NCBI GenBank assembly: GCA_027621405.1 | Contig: JAQCBT010000026.1 | Coordinates: 1 to 36,829 of the forward strand | DNA length: 36,829 nucleotides | Origin: Pseudomonadota bacterium | Lineage (GTDB): Bacteria; Pseudomonadota; Gammaproteobacteria; Pseudomonadales; Pseudohongiellaceae | Direction: 5' to 3' | Part shown: piece by piece, positions 17,485 to 25,866 of the stretch | Numbering within the stretch: the stretch's first letter is position 1 | Layout of the letters: each line of letters starts with the position of its first letter | Program-made: the position numbers and the translations under genes | Notes under the pieces: model-generated | What the model saw: only the letters and a program-made list of their open reading frames with translations | Databases searched by the model: none | Told to the model about the DNA's origin: nothing

Positions 17485-18459
17485 ATGAATTCACTACAAG
17501 GCGAAGAATTCTTGCTGGCCGATATTGGCGGCACCCATATGCGGTTGGCGCAAGGCGGTGGCATGTCTGCAGAATTGCTGAACGTGAAAAAATACGCCTG
17601 CAATGCATTCGGCTCGGTTGAAGCGGTGCTTAGCGAATACCTGAATTCCCATCCTATGCAAGGCTCCGTGACAGCCTGCTTCGCCGTCGCAGCGCCGGTA
17701 TCACTGGAAGAGGCTGTCGATGAAATCGTGATGACCAACCGCCAGTGGCAGTTCTCGGCAAAGCAGTTGTCCCAGCAATTCGGTTGGCAGAGTCTTGCCA
17801 TGATCAATGATTTTGAGGCGATCGCACTGGCAGTACCCTGCTTGCAGGATGCGCAACTGGTGCAGCTTGGAGGCGGGAGCAGGAACCCGCGAGGCAGTAT
17901 TGCCGTGTTGGGTCCTGGTACTGGCCTGGGTGTAAAACACCTCGTTGCTACTGAGCGTGGCTACAAGGTGCTGGCCGGTGAAGGCGGGCATGTGGATTTC
18001 GCGCCGGTGGATGAGCGGGACCTGGTTATATGGCGATACATTCGGGAGCGTAAGGGCAGGGTGTCATTGGAAGATGTGCTATCCGGTCGTGGCCTCGTTC
18101 ACATCTATCAGGCTCTGGCGGCAGAGAAAGGCGTTGAGGCTGAATTGCGTGATGCGGTCTCTATCGTGGCCGCGGCGCAGAATGAGAGCTGCGAACTCTG
18201 CGCGGAAAGTCTGCAGCAGTTCTGCCGGATACTGGGCTCCTTCGCGGGTAACCTGGCCCTGACACTGAACACCACGGGTGGAGTCTATATCTGTGGTGGG
18301 GTGTTGTCCGAATTGGTGAGTCTGCTGCAGCAGTCCGACTTCAGGGCGCGCTTCGAAGACAAGGGTCGCTTCAGGGACTATGTAAAAGATATTCCGGTGT
18401 TCCTGATTACTGCCCCGGAACCGGGCTTGCGCGGCGCATTGGCCTATCTGCAATCCTGA
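17485..18459 (+). CDS. glk: Glucokinase
   Basis: Cytoplasmic ATP-dependent hexokinase of the bacterial Glk type, 324 residues, the usual length. Phosphate-binding LADIGGTHMRLA (11-22), FAVAAPV, MTNRQWQFS, the sugar-binding INDFEA, VLGPGTGLGV and EGGHVDF all appear in the expected order, and YICGGVL and a C-terminal GLRGAL close the fold. It phosphorylates glucose at O6, feeding central metabolism. The gene is third in an operon with the MFS transporter and sulfatase, which suggests that the end product of this region is glucose or a close hexose. No strong Shine-Dalgarno is visible before the ATG. Confidence 0.93.
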   Translation: MNSLQGEEFLLADIGGTHMRLAQGGGMSAELLNVKKYACNAFGSVEAVLSEYLNSHPMQGSVTACFAVAAPVSLEEAVDEIVMTNRQWQFSAKQLSQQFGWQSLAMINDFEAIALAVPCLQDAQLVQLGGGSRNPRGSIAVLGPGTGLGVKHLVATERGYKVLAGEGGHVDFAPVDERDLVIWRYIRERKGRVSLEDVLSGRGLVHIYQALAAEKGVEAELRDAVSIVAAAQNESCELCAESLQQFCRILGSFAGNLALTLNTTGGVYICGGVLSELVSLLQQSDFRARFEDKGRFRDYVKDIPVFLITAPEPGLRGALAYLQS

Positions 18460-18472
18460 ACGCTGTGCGGCG

Positions 18473-18847
18473 TTATTCCTTGCGCCGCCTGCCATCCACC
18501 CTGAAGTTTCCCTGTTGGGTATAAAGCGTTCCAAACAGACGATTACCGTCTACTGTGCCGTTGAAGTTAACCCGTGATTCCGTCTGCTGCGCTTGTCCCG
18601 ATGATCCGTAGTTGGCAGACCAGGACAAGCGACTGCCCGCGAATTCTACTTCCTCTGCCAGCAGAGACATGGCCCCCGTTATTGTTATCGCTGGCGGCTC
18701 GGTGATGGTCCACACGGAAGTCTCGGTATGTCCATCAGCTTCGGTTTCAATATCCCATTCGCCGACTGCAACGGGAACGATGTCACAGGAAACCAGGAAG
18801 AGGGCAAGCGGGAGCACCCGCGTCCATTTCAGATACAACTCAATCAC
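18473..18847 (-). CDS. Small lipoprotein of unknown function
   Basis: Unrecognised protein of about 124 residues from a GTG at 18847. The start is uncertain: there is no clear Shine-Dalgarno, and a GTG about ten codons further in would still leave a lipoprotein signal. Lipobox FLVSC (Cys21) follows a hydrophobic stretch. The mature part is short and beta-rich in appearance (VGEWDIETEADG, SVWTITEPPAITITG, VNFNGTVDGNRLFGTLYTQQGNFRVDG), like small lipocalin-type or outer-surface proteins. Its stop is 13 bp from the convergent glk stop. No function assigned. Confidence 0.7.
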   Translation of the reverse strand: MIELYLKWTRVLPLALFLVSCDIVPVAVGEWDIETEADGHTETSVWTITEPPAITITGAMSLLAEEVEFAGSRLSWSANYGSSGQAQQTESRVNFNGTVDGNRLFGTLYTQQGNFRVDGRRRKE

Positions 18848-18987
18848 CTGTTGCTACTTCTACTAATTGTGAACACTTCTGTGAATATTGCTTCTAACCA
18901 TACTAGGAAACGACTAGCTCTACTAGCTGTGGTAGCGATCCTGAATGGCCCGTACCGGGCTTAAGTCAGTGATGGCTGGTGAAAGAA

Positions 18988-20088
18988 TCAGGCGACAAAC
19001 AGAAGATAGGCGACAATAACAAGCAACGGTGAGGAAACCACGCCCAGGAACTTGAGCAAGGCGGCGTAGTTAAAAGGCCATACCTGCATGGCGCGAGCGG
19101 TAGCCCTGAGTGAGTCCAGCGCCAGAATATCCTCGTTGCTGCCCTTGCCGGCCAGATCATTTCCAGACTTGTTCTGTATTTCCCTATAGCGCTGACTTAT
19201 GGATTCCAGGAAGCTCTCCTGTGCTTCTCGCATTCTTGCTGAAGTTGCGTAAAGCGGAAGGAAGAAGGCGATGCTGGTAATGCAGGCATAAGAGCTGAGC
19301 AAGGCGAGATTGAAAATGCCCCAGAGCTCGACCCCATAGTTTTCCGCATTGGAAATCATTCCTGTGGCCGCGATAAAACCAAACATCAGCATGCCCAGGT
19401 AGAGATTGGCAGACAGGCTACTGAGGCTTCCCAATCCGCCACAGCCATCAGTGTGAAACGGTTGAATATTGACCTTATACGAAAACAGCATCTGCAGGAT
19501 CAGATAGGCAAAATAGAGGCGTAGTGCCAGGAAGGTCAGCAGGTAGTACAGCATGAACGAGTGAATCGGGACCAGCCATCCTGCATAGGCGGAGCTCACG
19601 TCGAACCAGGCGCCGGGCGCATGAATCACGTAGTAAGAGAGCAATGCCGAGGCACCGCCGCACACATAGGGTAGTGCGACGATGCTGGGACTGCTGATCT
19701 TCGCCTTGGTAAAACGACGTACTTTTTTCCAGTCCTGTTCGCTGGCCTGGATAACTCCGCTATCTACCAGTTTGCTGAGAGTGCGGGGAAAGGCGCCGAA
19801 ATAGGCGCTGGTAATATAAACCAGTGCCGCCATGGCGAAGACGAACTGGTTCCACCAGCCAATGTCATGTGCCAGGTCAAGACTCAATTCGGGATTTGAG
19901 AAATTGCCCTCGAGGAACGTAACGAGGGCAGCAGACAGACCGGAAACTGCCGCCGTTATGGCAGCAGCAACGGGCGAATTGATGGCGAAATAACCCAGGG
20001 CCGTGCCCAACCTGTCGCCATGCACCAGGCTGAACAGTCCTAATTGTCGACTGCCAGCCAGGGAGACATCGTTCGCTACTTCTTTCAT
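18988..20088 (-). CDS. Uncharacterised multipass membrane protein
   Basis: Unrecognised protein of 366 residues. GGAAGGGA about nine bases upstream of the ATG supports the start. The N-terminal region has a soluble segment (LAGSRQLGLFSLVHGDRLG) followed by hydrophobic stretches near residues 32-60, 85-105, 140-155, 168-200, 230-250, 257-280 and 350-364, so roughly six or seven membrane spans. A loop reads NIQPFHTDGCGGLGSLSSL, with conserved-looking His, Asp and Cys. A charged, likely cytoplasmic helix (ARMREAQESFLESISQRYREIQNK) precedes the last span. It starts 27 bp after the PQQ dehydrogenase stop on the same strand, so the two are probably co-transcribed. Function unknown. Confidence 0.75.
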   Translation of the reverse strand: MKEVANDVSLAGSRQLGLFSLVHGDRLGTALGYFAINSPVAAAITAAVSGLSAALVTFLEGNFSNPELSLDLAHDIGWWNQFVFAMAALVYITSAYFGAFPRTLSKLVDSGVIQASEQDWKKVRRFTKAKISSPSIVALPYVCGGASALLSYYVIHAPGAWFDVSSAYAGWLVPIHSFMLYYLLTFLALRLYFAYLILQMLFSYKVNIQPFHTDGCGGLGSLSSLSANLYLGMLMFGFIAATGMISNAENYGVELWGIFNLALLSSYACITSIAFFLPLYATSARMREAQESFLESISQRYREIQNKSGNDLAGKGSNEDILALDSLRATARAMQVWPFNYAALLKFLGVVSSPLLVIVAYLLFVA

Positions 20089-20115
20089 GCAAACGATCCC
20101 TTCCGGTCAGAAGTC

Positions 20116-22200
20116 TTACTGTGCGAAGAGGTTGGCCTGGTTGATCACGAAAGCACGGATCGCTTCCGCATCGCCATCTTCCAGGATTTCACTGAAAGAC
20201 ACCATTCCGGCATCCCGCAATTCGCCATCCAGCACCACCGCTGTCCAGGTGTCATCCGTTTCCAGTCTCCTGCTGAAGCGCAGGTCAGGATAGGTGTCTG
20301 GTCGCAGTGAAACCGCCATCGGGCCATGGCACACAGAGCAATTCTGGTTGTAGGCGGTTTCTCCCTGGGAAATGAGCTCATTGGTGGCATTGATCTGTGG
20401 CAAAACGAATTCGTCATCGTTAACTGTGACAGCTGGCGCTGTCGGTAACTGGGCTTCACCGCCGATTCTGAACATGAGCAGCCGCGAATTATTGGTGGAG
20501 GCCACCGTCGTTGCCTCAACACCATTGGGCAGGGCGGGAGCGCCCACCAGTATCGCCACATGTTGCTGGCCATCCAGCATGAAGGTGGATGGGGCCGCCA
20601 TGACCCCAGCCTGGGTCGGGGCCGACCAGATCACTTCGCCTGTTGCATCGTTGTAGGCCACGAACCTGCCGTCACGGGTGCCCTGAAAGACCAGTCCACC
20701 TGCCGTTGCGAGTACACCCGCATTGCCGGTGCCGACCTCGTGGCGCACACTCCAGGCCTCTTGCTGGCGTACCGGGTCCCAGGCCTTCAATAAAGCCGCG
20801 TTGACGGGTACTTCCGGTTGGCTCATGACCAACTGGAAACCGCGGCCGAAATCCACGCCGGTATTCCAGCCCTCAGGATCGGGAACGAATTCATTGTCGG
20901 CCACATAACCCATGAAGTTCTCGGTGACCGGGATATAAACCAGACCGGTATTCTGGCTGTAGGCCATGGGGTACCAGTTGTGGCCACCGAGGGGGCCGGG
21001 CAGGACAACGGCGCCAACACCAGTTTGATCGAAGCGAGCCTCGGGGCTCTCAACCGGACGACCGGTTTCCAGATCGACGTGACTGGCCCAGTTCACCGGC
21101 GTGTAGGGTTCGGCCGAAATCAGGTCGCCAGTCGCAGCGTCCAGCACATAGAAGAAGCCGTTCTTCGGTGCCTGCATCACGACTCGGCGGGTCTCACCCT
21201 CGATCTCGAGATCGGCCAGCATGATGTGCTGAGTCGCGGTGTAATCCCAGGTCTCTCCCGGAACCGTCTGGTAGTGCCACTTGTAGCTGCCATCGTCAGG
21301 ATCAAGGGCGACGATAGAGGACAGGAACAGGTTGTCACCGCCACCTGGGCTACGCAGTGCCTGGTTCCAGGGTGAGCCGTTGCCGACACCGATATAGAAC
21401 AGATCCAGGTCCGGATCATAGGCCATGGCGTCCCACACGGTGCCACCGCCGCCCAGGTTCCACCAACTACCAGTCCAGGTGTTGGCGATGTTGGACATGA
21501 TGTCATTCTCGAAACCGTCGGCCGGATTGCCGGGCACGGTGTAGAAACGCCATGCCTGCTCGCCGCTATCGGCTTCATAGGCCGTGACGTAGCCACGCAC
21601 CCCGTACTCGGCGCCACCGTTGCCGATGATCACCTTGCCTTTCACCACCCGGGGAGCGCCGGTGATGGTATAGGGAACTTCGGGATCAACGGTCATGACT
21701 TCCCACAGTACGCTGCCGTCGGCGGAATCCAGTGCCACGAGGCGGCCATCTAGGGTGCCGACAAAGACCTTGCCGTCCCAGACCGCCACACCACGATTGA
21801 CCACGTCGCAACAGGCATCACGACCCTTGGCGCGATCCACTCGTGGATCATAGGTCCACAGGCTGTCGCCGGTGCGCACGTCGAAGGCATGGACCAGGCT
21901 CCAGGCTGTGGAGACATAGAGCGCGCCATCCACCACGATGGGAGTGGCTTCCTGTCCGCGGCTGGTGGTGACATCGGCAAACCAGGCCAGGCCCAGTTCG
22001 TTCACATTGTCCTGATTAATCTGGTCGAGGGGGCTGTAGCGCTGTTCGTCGTAGGTGCGCCCGTAGGTGAGCCAGGCATCCTGTTGCGTGTCGGCGCTGG
22101 CCAGTCTTTCGGCATCCACGCCTGCAGCATAATCCTGAGCGTTCAAACCGGCTGAAAGGCCCATGATAACCAGGCCTGCGAATGTGTTGCGAAAACGCAT
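20116..22200 (-). CDS. PQQ-dependent quinohaemoprotein alcohol dehydrogenase (type II)
   Basis: Periplasmic dehydrogenase of 694 residues. GAGGA upstream of the ATG at 22200 and a signal peptide (MRFRNTFAGLVIMGLSAGLNA-QD) set the start; the frame runs on to 22566 without a better one. The N-terminal part is an eight-bladed beta propeller with PQQ: adjacent cysteines CC at 130-131 (vicinal disulfide) and catalytic Asp319 in ETWDYTATQ. The residue two after that Asp is Thr, not Asp, so calcium rather than a lanthanide is predicted. The C-terminus is a cytochrome c domain with CSVCH (621-625) and a candidate Met666 ligand. It oxidises primary or secondary alcohols or aldehydes and passes electrons through haem. 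PQQ synthesis genes are not in the window. Confidence 0.94.
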   Translation of the reverse strand: MRFRNTFAGLVIMGLSAGLNAQDYAAGVDAERLASADTQQDAWLTYGRTYDEQRYSPLDQINQDNVNELGLAWFADVTTSRGQEATPIVVDGALYVSTAWSLVHAFDVRTGDSLWTYDPRVDRAKGRDACCDVVNRGVAVWDGKVFVGTLDGRLVALDSADGSVLWEVMTVDPEVPYTITGAPRVVKGKVIIGNGGAEYGVRGYVTAYEADSGEQAWRFYTVPGNPADGFENDIMSNIANTWTGSWWNLGGGGTVWDAMAYDPDLDLFYIGVGNGSPWNQALRSPGGGDNLFLSSIVALDPDDGSYKWHYQTVPGETWDYTATQHIMLADLEIEGETRRVVMQAPKNGFFYVLDAATGDLISAEPYTPVNWASHVDLETGRPVESPEARFDQTGVGAVVLPGPLGGHNWYPMAYSQNTGLVYIPVTENFMGYVADNEFVPDPEGWNTGVDFGRGFQLVMSQPEVPVNAALLKAWDPVRQQEAWSVRHEVGTGNAGVLATAGGLVFQGTRDGRFVAYNDATGEVIWSAPTQAGVMAAPSTFMLDGQQHVAILVGAPALPNGVEATTVASTNNSRLLMFRIGGEAQLPTAPAVTVNDDEFVLPQINATNELISQGETAYNQNCSVCHGPMAVSLRPDTYPDLRFSRRLETDDTWTAVVLDGELRDAGMVSFSEILEDGDAEAIRAFVINQANLFAQ

Positions 22201-22324
22201 GGTAATTTTCCTCGTCCAGCAAATATCAAGAAGAACCGAAGTGTTACACATTGGGATAATGGCTACAATGCGCAGGAAACCGGCATAGCCTCGCTTGAAC
22301 CAGCCGTAATAGGACTTCATCCCA

Positions 22325-24217
22325 ATGACAGATTTTCTCCTGCTTGCCTTCATTTTCCTCACAGCCGGCATCGCCATGGTGCCCATTGCCTCGAAGTTGA
22401 AGCTGGGTTCTGTACTGGGATACCTGATTGCTGGCATCGCGATCAGTCCTTTATTGAGCCTGCTGCATGTGGATGTGGTCTCTATCCAGCACTTTGCTGA
22501 ATTTGGTGTGGTGATGATGTTGTTTCTGGTGGGGCTGGAGCTGCAACCCCATATGCTCTGGAGCATGCGTCATCGTTTGTTGGGGTTAGGCGGTATGCAG
22601 GTTGGTCTTACCGCACTTGTGGTGGCTGTTGTGGCTTATCTGCTCGGTCAAGGGTGGACGGTTGCACTGGCCATCGGCCTGATCTTTGCGCTCTCTTCCA
22701 CAGCCATTGTGCTGCAAACCTTGAATGAGAAGGGGCTCCTGCGGGGTGACGGCGGCCAGGCCAGTTTCTCTGTACTGCTTTTCCAGGATATAGCTGTGAT
22801 TCCCATGCTTGCCCTGATGCCCTTGCTGGCCATGCCCGAACTGATGGATGCGGGAATCGCGATTGAGATGGGTGATCATGGCGCTTCCAAGGCGGACCAC
22901 GGAAGCTCCATTAGCCTGGTAGATGGCTTACCGGGTTGGCAGGCGACCTTGATAACCATGGCGGCAATCGCCTTCGTAGTGATCTGCGGCAGCCAGCTCA
23001 CCGGACCCTTGTTCCGTTTCATTGCCATGGCCAATCTCAGGGAACTCTTCGTGGCGACAGCATTGATGATGGTGGTGGGCATCGCCTTGTTGATGACCCT
23101 GGTGGGGCTGTCACCTGCGCTGGGTACTTTTGTAGCGGGGGTCGTTCTTGCCAATAGTGAATACCGGCATGAGCTGGAATCAGATATCGATCCGTTTCGC
23201 GGACTACTGTTGGGCTTGTTCTTTATCACCGTGGGCGCAGGCATCAATTTTGCCCTGCTCGCCGAAGACTTTGTCGCCATCGTGTCTCTCACCCTGGGGC
23301 TGATCGCCTTGAAGGTGCTGATCCTGTATGTGCTGGGGGTGAAATTTAACTTGCGTGGCAGCGACCGCTGGCTGTTTGCACTGAGTCTTGCCCAGGCCGG
23401 TGAATTCGGGTTTGTATTACTCAGCTATGCAGTTGGCATCTCGGTTATCCCGGCCAGCCTGTCAGAACACCTTCTGCTCATCGTTGCGCTTTCCATGCTG
23501 CTTACCCCGCTGTTGTTCCTGTTGTATGACAAGGTAATTGCTCATCGCTACAGCAAGGTCGCGGAGAGGGAAGCCGATGCCATCGATGTTAAGGGTAAAG
23601 TCATCATAGCCGGCCATGGCCGGGTGGGTGGAATCGTGAATCGCCTGGTACGCTCCAGTGGCTACGAGACGACGGTTATCGACTACAGTTCGGAGCAACT
23701 GGAGGTACTGCGCGCCTTCGGCATCCGTGTGTATTTTGGTGATGCAACCCGTCCCGACCTGCTGCACGCGGCCGGCATCGAGGAGGCGGACATATTCGTC
23801 ATCGCTATCAATAACCGGGAACAGATTACCGAGCTTGCCAGGCACGTGGTCAAGTATCATCCCCACGTGAAGGTCATCGCCCGCGCGACCACCCGCCATC
23901 ATGTCTACGACCTTTGGTTCGTAGGGGTCAGGGAGATCATACGGGAGACTTTCGACAGTTCGGTGCGAATGGGTCGCACGGTACTGGAAAACCTGGGTCA
24001 CTCTTTCGACGAGGCAAGCATCATGGCGAATGCCTTCACCGAACGCGATCGCAAGCAGATGCGGGAGCTTGCCGACCTGTATGATCCGACGATTCCTGCC
24101 CACAAGAATCCGGCTTACGTGGAGAAGGTGAAGGAGCTCAACAGGGCGTGGGAAGAAGAGCAAGTGCATGCTGCAAACACTGAAAGCAGCCAGTCAGCAG
24201 CGGTCACCGAGGCCTGA
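22325..24217 (+). CDS. KefB/KefC-type monovalent cation:proton antiporter (CPA2) with TrkA-N domain
   Basis: Inner-membrane antiporter of 630 residues. Residues 1 to about 400 form some twelve membrane segments of the CPA2 family (GYLIAGIAISP, FAEFGVVMMLFLVGLEL, ALSSTAIVLQTLNEKG, SFSVLLFQDIAVIPMLAL, LSPALGTFVAGVVLANSEYRHELE). A cytoplasmic TrkA-N/RCK Rossmann domain follows (KVIIAGHGRVGGIVNRLV, FGDATRPDLLHAAGI). Such proteins exchange K+ or Na+ for protons and are gated by nucleotides or glutathione adducts. It is divergent from the PQQ dehydrogenase with a 124-bp gap that must hold both promoters. A weak TACAAT (22264-22269) is the only minus-10 candidate I see. Which member (KefB, KefC, or other) cannot be said. 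Confidence 0.92.
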   Translation: MTDFLLLAFIFLTAGIAMVPIASKLKLGSVLGYLIAGIAISPLLSLLHVDVVSIQHFAEFGVVMMLFLVGLELQPHMLWSMRHRLLGLGGMQVGLTALVVAVVAYLLGQGWTVALAIGLIFALSSTAIVLQTLNEKGLLRGDGGQASFSVLLFQDIAVIPMLALMPLLAMPELMDAGIAIEMGDHGASKADHGSSISLVDGLPGWQATLITMAAIAFVVICGSQLTGPLFRFIAMANLRELFVATALMMVVGIALLMTLVGLSPALGTFVAGVVLANSEYRHELESDIDPFRGLLLGLFFITVGAGINFALLAEDFVAIVSLTLGLIALKVLILYVLGVKFNLRGSDRWLFALSLAQAGEFGFVLLSYAVGISVIPASLSEHLLLIVALSMLLTPLLFLLYDKVIAHRYSKVAEREADAIDVKGKVIIAGHGRVGGIVNRLVRSSGYETTVIDYSSEQLEVLRAFGIRVYFGDATRPDLLHAAGIEEADIFVIAINNREQITELARHVVKYHPHVKVIARATTRHHVYDLWFVGVREIIRETFDSSVRMGRTVLENLGHSFDEASIMANAFTERDRKQMRELADLYDPTIPAHKNPAYVEKVKELNRAWEEEQVHAANTESSQSAAVTEA

Positions 24218-24305
24218 ACCACCAGGCAGTATTAAACGAAGTGGCTCGGTATCACGAAATGCCGCGCGAATCGGCAACAGTTCCGGAACCGAACGACTGG
24301 ATACC

Positions 24306-25667
24306 CTAAGCGCTTAGGCTGTTTCCTGAGGTCTCAGTGAGACGCCAGACGCAAAGCAAGGATGCGAAGGACGCCACAGCCATGTATACAGACACCCAGA
24401 TAATGGCGTATTCGGTCCACAGAATGGTGGCGATTGTAGGAGCAAAGGCACCTCCAACAATGGCTCCAATCTGGTAACCGAGTGAGGCCCCGGAGTAGCG
24501 CACCTCCGTGCTGAACAACTCGGTATAGAACGCGGCCTGCGGTCCGTACATCATGCCCAACGCGCCCAGGCCGCCGGTGATACCGACGATGGCGAGGAAG
24601 AAGTTGCCCGTGTCCACCAGGGGGAACAACACGAATGACCAGATGCCCATGAGTACGGCGCCGAGCATGAACACACCGCGTCGGCCATGACGGTCGGAAT
24701 AGGAAGCCGCGATAGTCTGGAATGGTATCTGGATTGCGGAAGCGATCAGCACGGCCGCCAGCACCTGGTCCCTGCTCATGGCGGCACCACCAGGGTCAGA
24801 GCCATAGGCCAGGATAAAACCGATCAATATATAGAAGCATACCTGGATCGAGAGGAAGGCACCGGCCGCCAGGGCAATCGTCTTCGGGTATTTTGCCAGC
24901 GCTTCGATTACCGGCGAACGTTTCACCACTGGCACGGCAGCATCATCATGGTGGTGTGCCTCACGCACCTTCTCCAATTCCTTGAAGGCCTCTGTTTCTT
25001 CCAGGTGTAACTGGATATACATGCTGATACCGATAAGGATGACGCTGGCTATAAAGGGAACCCGCCAACCCCAGCTCATAAAGGCCTCTTCCGAGACGGT
25101 GGCGCTGATTATGATGAAGGCCAGGTTGGCAAGGATTACACCGACAGGCGCACCGGCCTGAGCGAAGGAGCCGTAGTAACCACGCTTGTCAGAAGGTGCG
25201 CTCTCCGTCACCAGCAACATGGCGCCACCCCACTGGCCGCCGATGGCCAGACCCTGGGCGAAACGCAGCACCGATAACAGGATGGGTGCAGCGATTCCGA
25301 TAGTGGCATAGGTGGGTAGTAATCCGATCAAGGTGGAAGCAATGCCCATGAGCACCAGGGCCAGTACCAGCGTGCGTTTGCGACCTATGCGATCACCGAA
25401 GTGGCCAAACAGGATGCCGCCCACCGGACGTGCGATGAAACCGAAGGCAAAAGTGGAGAAAGAGAGAATTAACCCCACCGCCGGTGTGGCATCGGGGAAG
25501 AACGCCGCAGGAAAGACTAGCGCCGCGGCAGTCGCATACAGAAAGAAGTCATACCATTCGATGCTGGTACCGGCCAGGGCGGTAAAGGCCACGGTACGCA
25601 TATTGGATTTCAGGTGAGCCTCGGCCTGGCTCAGATCGGCTGCGTTGGTTTCGACTTCGCTACTCAT
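24306..25667 (-). CDS. MFS transporter, metabolite:H+ symporter (MHS) family
   Basis: Polytopic transporter of 453 residues from the ATG at 25667, with a GGGGGA Shine-Dalgarno about four bases before it; a GTG at 25682 is possible but less well placed. Family marks are AGTSIEWYDFFLYATAAALVFPAAFFP, FARPVGG-like FIARPVGGILFGHFGDRIGRKRTLV, LRFAQGLAIGGQWGGA and ESAPSDKRGYYGSFAQAGAPVG. A His/Asp-rich cytoplasmic loop (VREAHHHDDAAVP) sits mid-protein. MHS members (ProP, ShiA, KgtP, CitA-like) import small carboxylates, betaines or amino acids; the substrate is not evident. The stop codon forms part of the 12-bp palindrome CTAAGCGCTTAG (24306-24317). It is divergent from the SDR gene with a 199-bp gap. 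Confidence 0.92.
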   Translation of the reverse strand: MSSEVETNAADLSQAEAHLKSNMRTVAFTALAGTSIEWYDFFLYATAAALVFPAAFFPDATPAVGLILSFSTFAFGFIARPVGGILFGHFGDRIGRKRTLVLALVLMGIASTLIGLLPTYATIGIAAPILLSVLRFAQGLAIGGQWGGAMLLVTESAPSDKRGYYGSFAQAGAPVGVILANLAFIIISATVSEEAFMSWGWRVPFIASVILIGISMYIQLHLEETEAFKELEKVREAHHHDDAAVPVVKRSPVIEALAKYPKTIALAAGAFLSIQVCFYILIGFILAYGSDPGGAAMSRDQVLAAVLIASAIQIPFQTIAASYSDRHGRRGVFMLGAVLMGIWSFVLFPLVDTGNFFLAIVGITGGLGALGMMYGPQAAFYTELFSTEVRYSGASLGYQIGAIVGGAFAPTIATILWTEYAIIWVSVYMAVASFASLLCVWRLTETSGNSLSA

Positions 25668-25866
25668 GGATTCCCCCGGCACTTCTTGGTTTTATTGTTG
25701 AATGCCTGTTTCCACAAGCCTCGACAGTTTACTCTGGCTTGCAAAGCAATGTCCAAGCGGGGAAACTCGCTAAGTCAGCATTAATCTGCAGTTCGTCGGG
25801 ATAAACGCTGGCAGTAGAGTGATCTGTTTCTGTTAGAGAGATAAAAGCAGGGAGTAAACATAGAGT

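Noticed and set aside
18948..18960. Hairpin GCCCG-TAC-CGGGC as terminator of the membrane protein or lipoprotein gene
   Set aside because: Five-base stem without a T-tract on the minus strand, and placed 28 bp past a stop; too weak to call.
22201..22566. N-terminal extension of the PQQ dehydrogenase frame
   Set aside because: The extension overlaps the divergent antiporter gene and lacks a signal peptide; the ATG at 22200 has a good Shine-Dalgarno and a normal signal peptide.
24306..24317. Palindrome CTAAGCGCTTAG as a terminator
   Set aside because: Only 12 bp, contains the stop codon of the transporter gene, has no loop and no T-tract.
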